Shown here one piece after another: positions 6,990 through 10,772 of a stretch of 10,772 bases of DNA. A program made the translations under genes and the position numbers. The notes under the pieces were generated by a model that did not search any database, was not told where the DNA came from, and worked only from the letters and a program-made list of their open reading frames with translations. Source of the DNA: Planctomycetota bacterium. Its GTDB lineage: Bacteria; Planctomycetota; Phycisphaerae; UBA1845. Within the stretch, counting starts at the first letter, position 1; the number at the start of each line of letters is the position of its first letter. The DNA lies in assembly GCA_022561415.1 (NCBI GenBank), contig JADFRH010000049.1:1-10772 (forward strand), read 5' to 3'.

Positions 6990-7060
6990 TCTGACGGCAA
7001 CCCGTCCCACGGGGTCGAAAACGCGGGTCTGATAGGTGCATTTTCCCGGCTATTTTCTCA
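6952..7060 (+). repeat. 109-bp direct repeat, copy 1 (tRNA-Thr 5' half plus conserved tail)
   Basis: It is 102 of 109 bases identical to 10655-10763, in the same orientation. The first 65 bases are identical without exception. The seven differences (at 7017, 7019, 7030, 7033, 7034, 7037 and 7046) are six transitions and one transversion. Identity begins at the first tRNA base and ends after TATTTTCTCA; flanks on both sides are unrelated. The non-tRNA tail from 6990 can form hairpin GACGG-CAAC-CCGTC (6993-7006) or the overlapping, mutually exclusive CCCGT-CCC-ACGGG (7001-7013). Confidence 0.95.
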
Positions 7061-7087
7061 GATCGTAAGCGGTGTGAACCGAGCGAT

Positions 7088-7125
7088 TGCGCCCTCTAGC
7101 TGCACTCTTGGCGGGAGAGGGCGCA
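7088..7125 (+). repeat. Perfect 10-bp inverted repeat (hairpin)
   Basis: TGCGCCCTCT and AGAGGGCGCA pair perfectly across an 18-base loop, starting 28 bases after repeat copy 1. The GC-rich stem would be stable in RNA. No T run follows, so it is not a classical intrinsic terminator, but it could stop or protect the 3' end of a transcript starting at the half-tRNA, or mark an element end. Confidence 0.55.
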
Positions 7126-7396
7126 CTGGACCAACGTGTCGGCTGCCCGAGTGCACCTGACCTTTTTGGCTGATCTACTCTGGCACGCTCTTGACTCAGC
7201 ATGTGAGCAGAAACCTAAGACCATGGCGCGGACGGACTTCCGGCTGCTTGACAGGGGTTCACGGATCGCATTGATGCAAGCGAAACCCCGAGCCGCGAGA
7301 GTGACCAGCGCGCCAGACCGGTGACCTCCCACTCTTTCCGCCCCCGACAACATCTCACACGAACTGGACCAAGAATATTTCGCTGCGACGGTCGAA

Positions 7397-7405
7397 TGTG
7401 ATAAT
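7397..7405 (+). promoter_or_regulatory. Extended -10 promoter of the GntR-like gene
   Basis: TGTGATAAT combines the TGN extension with a -10 hexamer (GATAAT) matching consensus at five of six bases. There is no good -35. The hexamer ends only 11 bases before ATG at 7417, so the mRNA would be leaderless or nearly so, which agrees with the absence of a ribosome site. Confidence 0.4.
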
Positions 7406-7416
7406 AGACTAGAACA

Positions 7417-8391
7417 ATGGAATTCATCGATCCTAGCAGCCCAGTGCCGCTTCATCATCAGATCGCCGAGGGCGATCCGGGGCCGGATTCATCGGGGCGA
7501 GTTGGAAGAGGGTGACGCCCTCACGCCCCTTCGCGAAGCGGCGCGGAATGTTGGCGTGAACGTCCATACGGGTCGGCATGCGTACACGGCCTTGGCTCGC
7601 AAGGGCTTGGTGGACGCGGGGTACGGCGGACGCAAGTGGCGAGCGGGGTGCCCCGGACTCGGGTGGATGCGGATCCGCGGGCGTTCGTCACGCGCGTTGT
7701 TGAAGAGGTCAGCCGCGACTACGAGCTCGGGGTGGGTGAGCTGGTGGATCTGATCGGGAAGGCTAGAGCGCCCGCGCTGGACACGCCGGTGGTGTACGTC
7801 GTGGAATGCAGCCAATGGCAGAGCGAGTGCCATGCCGTGGAACTCATCGAAGCGTGGTGTGTGGATGCTAAGCCATGGTCACTGGAGAAGGGCTTCGAAC
7901 CACCGTCTGATCCGATAGTCTCGACTTACTTCCATTACAACGATATCCGTCGGCACTGGCCGCACCGGCTGCAGCACATCCACTTCGTCACAATCCGACC
8001 CGCGTTGTGGGTGGTGGATGAACTAGAGGCACGCATGCCCGGGATCGGGCGCAAGGTCGTGCGCGTTTGCGAACGCGATGCGCCGACCGCGGAGAATACC
8101 GCGGCGGACCTCTCGGCCGTTATCATCGCAGGCGTGACTCGGATCGAGACGGTAGTTTCCGATGACCCGACGGCGGAGTTGGAGCGCGCTGCGGGCGATG
8201 AAGCCGTGGTCCTATTTTCGCCGCGCGTTTGGAGCGCGCTCTCATCGAGTGACCGCGAGCATCGGTGCGCCATCGAAGTGCGGTACATATTTGATCAAGC
8301 TGACCTTCCGGCGCTGGGAAGGAAACTGAACTGGACCCCGTCGACGAAACGGAGACCGTGGGCAGCCGAAGTCGGTGGCGCTCGATGTTGA
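7417..8391 (+). pseudogene. GntR-family (YtrA-like) transcriptional regulator, broken by two compensating frameshifts
   Basis: The start MEFIDPSSPVPLHHQIAE (from ATG 7417) is the classical first helix of GntR proteins with a YtrA-like DNA-binding domain. Continuing in this frame leads to TGA at 7513. The expected winged helix, AIRGRIHRGELEEGDALTPL and on through VGVNVHT.RHAYTALARKGLVDAG, lies in the next frame from 7472. It needs one base removed from the GGG at 7470-7472. The original frame resumes near 7621, best explained by one base missing from the GGGG at 7618-7621, and runs QVASGVPRTRV to the stop at 8391. The corrected protein has about 324 residues: HTH domain, then a roughly 250-residue sensor region ending SPRVWSALSSSDREHRCAIEVRYIFD. 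In the recognition helix the usual Val of NVHTVR is Gly (GGT). It lies 46 bases upstream of a serine hydrolase it probably controls. Sequencing error in G runs is a real alternative to a pseudogene. Confidence 0.75.
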
Positions 8392-8437
8392 CGGTTACTA
8401 ATGGCGGCGTGGTGTCATCCAACCAGGAGAATTAGAC

Positions 8438-10462
8438 ATGCTTCGCAAGAGATACTTGGTCGGACTCGCCTGTGCACTCATGCTTGCAGGTGCCCTTTGG
8501 TACTCGCAGCAGAGTGACGCGACGAAGACGCCCCCAGTCGCGTCGAAGACACCGACTGTAGACAAGTTCCACCCGGCCGAGATCGCACGGTTTCTCGATC
8601 CGATTCTTGAAGACGCGATGCAGTCCGAACATATTCCTGGGGCGGCAATCTCGATCGTCAAGGACGGGAAGATGATCTACAGCCGGGGATACGGCGTCGC
8701 AGACATGAAAAGCGGTCGGCCGGTGGATCCGGACCGGACGATATTCCGCATCGGTTCGATCACCAAGGCAGTTACCGCGATGGGGCTGCTCCGCCTGGTC
8801 GATCAAGGCAAAATAAGCCTCGACGCGGACGTCAACGAGTATCTCCGAGATTTCAAGCTTGAAGACCGCTACGGGACACCTGTGACATCGTGGCATCTGC
8901 TGAGCCACACGGGGGGCTTCGATCAGATCGGCACCAACCGAAACTTTGAGGAAAGTGCGAAACGCCCGTCTCTGGCTTCCTTCTTGAAGCGCGACTTACG
9001 CCGCATTCGCCCCCCCGGTCGTGAGAGCTGCTACGACACCTACGGCATCTCCTTGGCCGGCTATCTGTCCGAAACCGTGACCGGCCTGAGCTACAGCGAT
9101 TATATGCGGCGCGAGGTTTTTGAACCTCTGGGCATGTCCAGAAGCTATGTGGAAGTTCCGGAGGCGCTGAAGGCGGACCTTGCCCTCGGTTACAGCTACG
9201 CCGACGGCGGGTATCGTTCATTGAACTACGAATACTACGCTACATTGCCCGCGTCTTCGGTTGACGCTCCAGTCACCGATATGGCCAAGCTCATGACGGC
9301 CCTGCTGGGCGACGGGTCGAACGAGCATGGACGACTCTTTTCTGCGGATATGGCTGCACGGCTTCGTGAGCCGCAGTTCCGCCCCCACCCGGAACTTGAT
9401 GGTTTCGCCTGGGGCTTTTGGGAGGCGTCGTGGAGGAACTTGCGCATCTTGGAGCATGGCGGTACAATGCGCGGGTATTCGTCGCAGATGTACTTGATTC
9501 CGGACGAGTCGCTGGGGATCTATGTGGCTGTCAACCGCGACGGGGAAACCGGGCCGCGAGTTAACCTGCCGCGCACCGTTCTAAGCCGGTTACTCCCTTG
9601 GTGGTACAGTGCGATGAAGAGGCTCCCTTCGGCGCCGAAACCTGAGCCGCTGCCGATTGATACGGCTCGTTTCGCAGGGAACTACATTGGCAACTTGTAT
9701 TGCCACACGTGCTATGAGGGTCAGGGGTGGGCACCGGATACGGATCCGGCGGTGATCGAATCCGTAGGTCCTGGAACGATCCGCCTTTCCGACGCCTCGT
9801 ACTATGCCGTTGAACCGTTACTCTTCGTTCGGACCGACGGGCGAAGAAAGATCGCGTTTTTCGCGGATGATCGGGGCCGTATCACCGGCTGCGCGCGAAG
9901 TGTGGCGTCGCCAGGGAGCACGTGGGAGAAAGTCGATGAACGTCTCGTCGCCGAGGTTGCGGGGGAGAAGTGGCGCGAGGGCCGCGTGCCGCCGATCGCC
10001 GCCGTCATGTACCAGGTCCAAGAGCGCTGGGCGGATGCGGCGGCGGCCTATGAGAGTGCGGACGTAGAAATTCCGCCCGATGGTTTGGCACGCGTGCGGG
10101 CTTTGTCGAGGTCGGCCTTACTCTTTTTCAGAGCCGGGCGTCACGCAGACGCGGTACGCCGTTTCGAGGGAGCGCGTCAAACCGCTGTAAGACTAGCTGC
10201 GGACGATGCGACGTTCGCCTCGCGCATTGTCCCGGCACTGCGAGAGATGACGTTGAAGGAACTCACGTCACGCGCTTTGCTTAGTGACACCAACGGCGCG
10301 TTCGACCTAATTGAGTTCATTATCGCCGACCTGGATATCCCTGCGTCGGCGATCGTGTCGGAGCTCACCGAATCGCCGCGTTTCAAGCCACTGGTCGATG
10401 ACGCCCGGTTTGCGTCGCTGCAACAGCGCGCGGTAGCCGAGGATTCGGTCGCATCGCCATAG
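8438..10462 (+). CDS. Exported serine hydrolase of the beta-lactamase/class C (CubicO-like) family with C-terminal barrel and helical tail
   Basis: A 674-residue protein. An N-terminal hydrophobic segment (about 6-20) after basic residues is a signal peptide or anchor, so it acts outside the cytoplasm. The catalytic domain (about 50-385) has the Ser-x-x-Lys motif S107-I-T-K110, the second motif Y199-D-T201 where Y-x-N is usual, and H340-G-G as third motif. Residues 405-500 form a lipocalin-like barrel common at the end of such hydrolases and contain C422-H-T-C425. Residues 515-585 are TPR-like helices, and the end SPRFKPLVDDARFASL resembles tails of repeat proteins. AGGAGA (8425-8430) is seven bases before ATG, an excellent ribosome site. 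The close GntR-like gene upstream suggests a regulated pair. Relatives include peptidases, esterases and beta-lactamases; nothing here shows that it is a resistance enzyme. It is longer than the family core because of the tail. Confidence 0.9.
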   Translation: MLRKRYLVGLACALMLAGALWYSQQSDATKTPPVASKTPTVDKFHPAEIARFLDPILEDAMQSEHIPGAAISIVKDGKMIYSRGYGVADMKSGRPVDPDRTIFRIGSITKAVTAMGLLRLVDQGKISLDADVNEYLRDFKLEDRYGTPVTSWHLLSHTGGFDQIGTNRNFEESAKRPSLASFLKRDLRRIRPPGRESCYDTYGISLAGYLSETVTGLSYSDYMRREVFEPLGMSRSYVEVPEALKADLALGYSYADGGYRSLNYEYYATLPASSVDAPVTDMAKLMTALLGDGSNEHGRLFSADMAARLREPQFRPHPELDGFAWGFWEASWRNLRILEHGGTMRGYSSQMYLIPDESLGIYVAVNRDGETGPRVNLPRTVLSRLLPWWYSAMKRLPSAPKPEPLPIDTARFAGNYIGNLYCHTCYEGQGWAPDTDPAVIESVGPGTIRLSDASYYAVEPLLFVRTDGRRKIAFFADDRGRITGCARSVASPGSTWEKVDERLVAEVAGEKWREGRVPPIAAVMYQVQERWADAAAAYESADVEIPPDGLARVRALSRSALLFFRAGRHADAVRRFEGARQTAVRLAADDATFASRIVPALREMTLKELTSRALLSDTNGAFDLIEFIIADLDIPASAIVSELTESPRFKPLVDDARFASLQQRAVAEDSVASP

Positions 10463-10506
10463 GGAAACCCGCCTGTTCGCTAAGCAGAAGCTAAGGTCGT
10501 TTGAAG

Positions 10507-10518
10507 CTCTCATGAGAG
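10507..10518 (+). repeat. 12-bp palindrome downstream of the hydrolase gene
   Basis: CTCTCATGAGAG is a perfect palindrome 44 bases after the hydrolase stop. It lacks a loop and a T run, so it fits a protein-binding site better than a terminator, and it may be chance. The remaining 192-base gap before repeat copy 2 shows no gene. Confidence 0.3.
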
Positions 10519-10616
10519 GGTTACTGAGGGATGAGTTGTCTTGCTTCTTGGACGCTTGCTGCCGTGAGAATCATGCCATTGTTTGAGTGGAAGATTTGCG
10601 CCGAGACGATAGGTCG

Positions 10617-10644
10617 TTGCATAAACCGTCGGATTTGTTATTCT
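10617..10644 (+). promoter_or_regulatory. Promoter-like pair upstream of half-tRNA repeat copy 2
   Basis: TTGCAT (10617-10622) and TATTCT (10639-10644) are 16 bases apart, the same spacing as in front of copy 1 although the surrounding sequence is unrelated. The -10 element ends 10 bases before the first tRNA nucleotide. Confidence 0.4.
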
Positions 10645-10654
10645 TACCGAACAT

Positions 10655-10692
10655 GCCACCGTAGCTCAGTTGGTAGAGCAGCGGTTTTGTAA
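10655..10692 (+). tRNA. tRNA-Thr(UGU) 5' half only, truncated in the anticodon arm
   Basis: Identical base for base to the half-tRNA at 6952-6989, with anticodon TGT at 10688-10690 and the same break after position 38. The 80 bases that follow contain no T-arm or acceptor complement. Because the window ends at 10772, a distant 3' half cannot be excluded here, but the same tail without a 3' half in copy 1 argues against it. Confidence 0.75.
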
Positions 10693-10763
10693 TCTGACGG
10701 CAACCCGTCCCACGGGGTCAAGAACGCGGGTCCGAAGGGCGCATTTTCTCGGCTATTTTCTCA
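10655..10763 (+). repeat. 109-bp direct repeat, copy 2 (tRNA-Thr 5' half plus conserved tail)
   Basis: Second copy of the unit at 6952-7060, same orientation, 3703 bases downstream and 102 of 109 bases identical. After TTTTCTCA the sequence departs from that after copy 1. Only nine further bases are in the window, so what follows this copy cannot be judged. Confidence 0.95.
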
Positions 10764-10772
10764 AAATATTGA

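Larger units (their letters stand above)
7061..7416 (+). other. Intergenic region between repeat copy 1 and the GntR-like gene
   Basis: No gene is supported in these 356 bases; the open frames on either strand lack ribosome sites and motifs. The notable element is a perfect 10-base inverted repeat, TGCGCCCTCT (7088-7097) and AGAGGGCGCA (7116-7125), with an 18-base loop. The rest, up to the promoter near 7397, shows nothing I can name and may be decayed sequence. Confidence 0.45.

Noticed and set aside
6952..7060. A complete tRNA-Thr gene
   Set aside because: The anticodon strand lacks a proper complement, and no T-arm or CGGTGGC acceptor complement follows.
7017..7130. Integron attC-like sites around the module
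   Set aside because: No paired GTTRRRY-type core sites with the expected imperfect palindrome were found, and the module has two genes with their own promoter-like signals.
6952..7416. A group I intron interrupting tRNA-Thr
   Set aside because: No 3' exon could be found before the regulator gene and no conserved intron core was recognised; the repeat tail is short and ends by 7060.
7096..7458. Minus-strand open frame of 120 codons in the spacer before the regulator
   Set aside because: No ribosome site or family resemblance, and it overlaps the regulator promoter and start; not supported as a gene.
1..10772. CRISPR array, insertion sequence or replication origin
   Set aside because: No short regularly spaced repeats, transposase gene, terminal inverted repeats or clustered DnaA boxes were seen.

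Overview
The window is GC-rich, densely coded chromosomal DNA from a bacterium, most plausibly a member of Planctomycetota. The clues are a C-terminal PTVSTWG sorting signal of the IPTL-CTERM type on a secreted PQQ-type dehydrogenase, a TIM-barrel plus AlkP-phosphodiesterase gene pair resembling the end of an ebo-type cluster, a short one-domain QueF, and the general gene style. No rRNA or marker gene fixes the lineage, so this assignment is an inference.

Layout. From 1 to 2232 lie two co-directional genes, a xylose-isomerase-like TIM-barrel protein whose start touches the window edge and an alkaline-phosphatase-superfamily phosphodiesterase; they look like the tail of one operon. From 2405 to 3784 is an exported PQQ-dependent sugar-dehydrogenase-like beta-propeller, probably starting at TTG. 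After a 280-base spacer with a good sigma70-like promoter and a perfect inverted repeat comes a complete XerD recombinase (4066-4989), followed 22 bases later by an unrecognised HEXXH metallopeptidase-like gene (5012-5620). QueF, the last enzyme of preQ1 synthesis (5825-6178), converges on a minus-strand Nudix hydrolase (6189-6611).

From about 6612 onward the character changes. Two copies of a 109-base direct repeat (6952-7060 and 10655-10763, offset 3703 bases) bracket 3.6 kb. Each copy begins exactly at nucleotide 1 of a tRNA-Thr(UGU) gene, runs through the anticodon loop and then continues into about 70 bases that are not tRNA. Neither copy is followed by the missing 3' half. Each is preceded by its own promoter-like pair. 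Between the copies sits a two-gene module: a GntR/YtrA-like regulator disrupted by two opposite one-base frameshifts (7417-8391), and 46 bases downstream a large exported serine hydrolase of the beta-lactamase/class C family with a barrel domain and a helical tail (8438-10462). The module reads as a regulator and its target, possibly moved or duplicated as a unit between the tRNA-derived repeats; no integrase or transposase lies within it.

The strongest candidate for something undescribed is the half-tRNA repeat family. Second are the divergent metal ligands of the AlkP-family enzyme, the metallopeptidase-like gene beside xerD, and the regulator with compensating indels, both of which fall at G runs.
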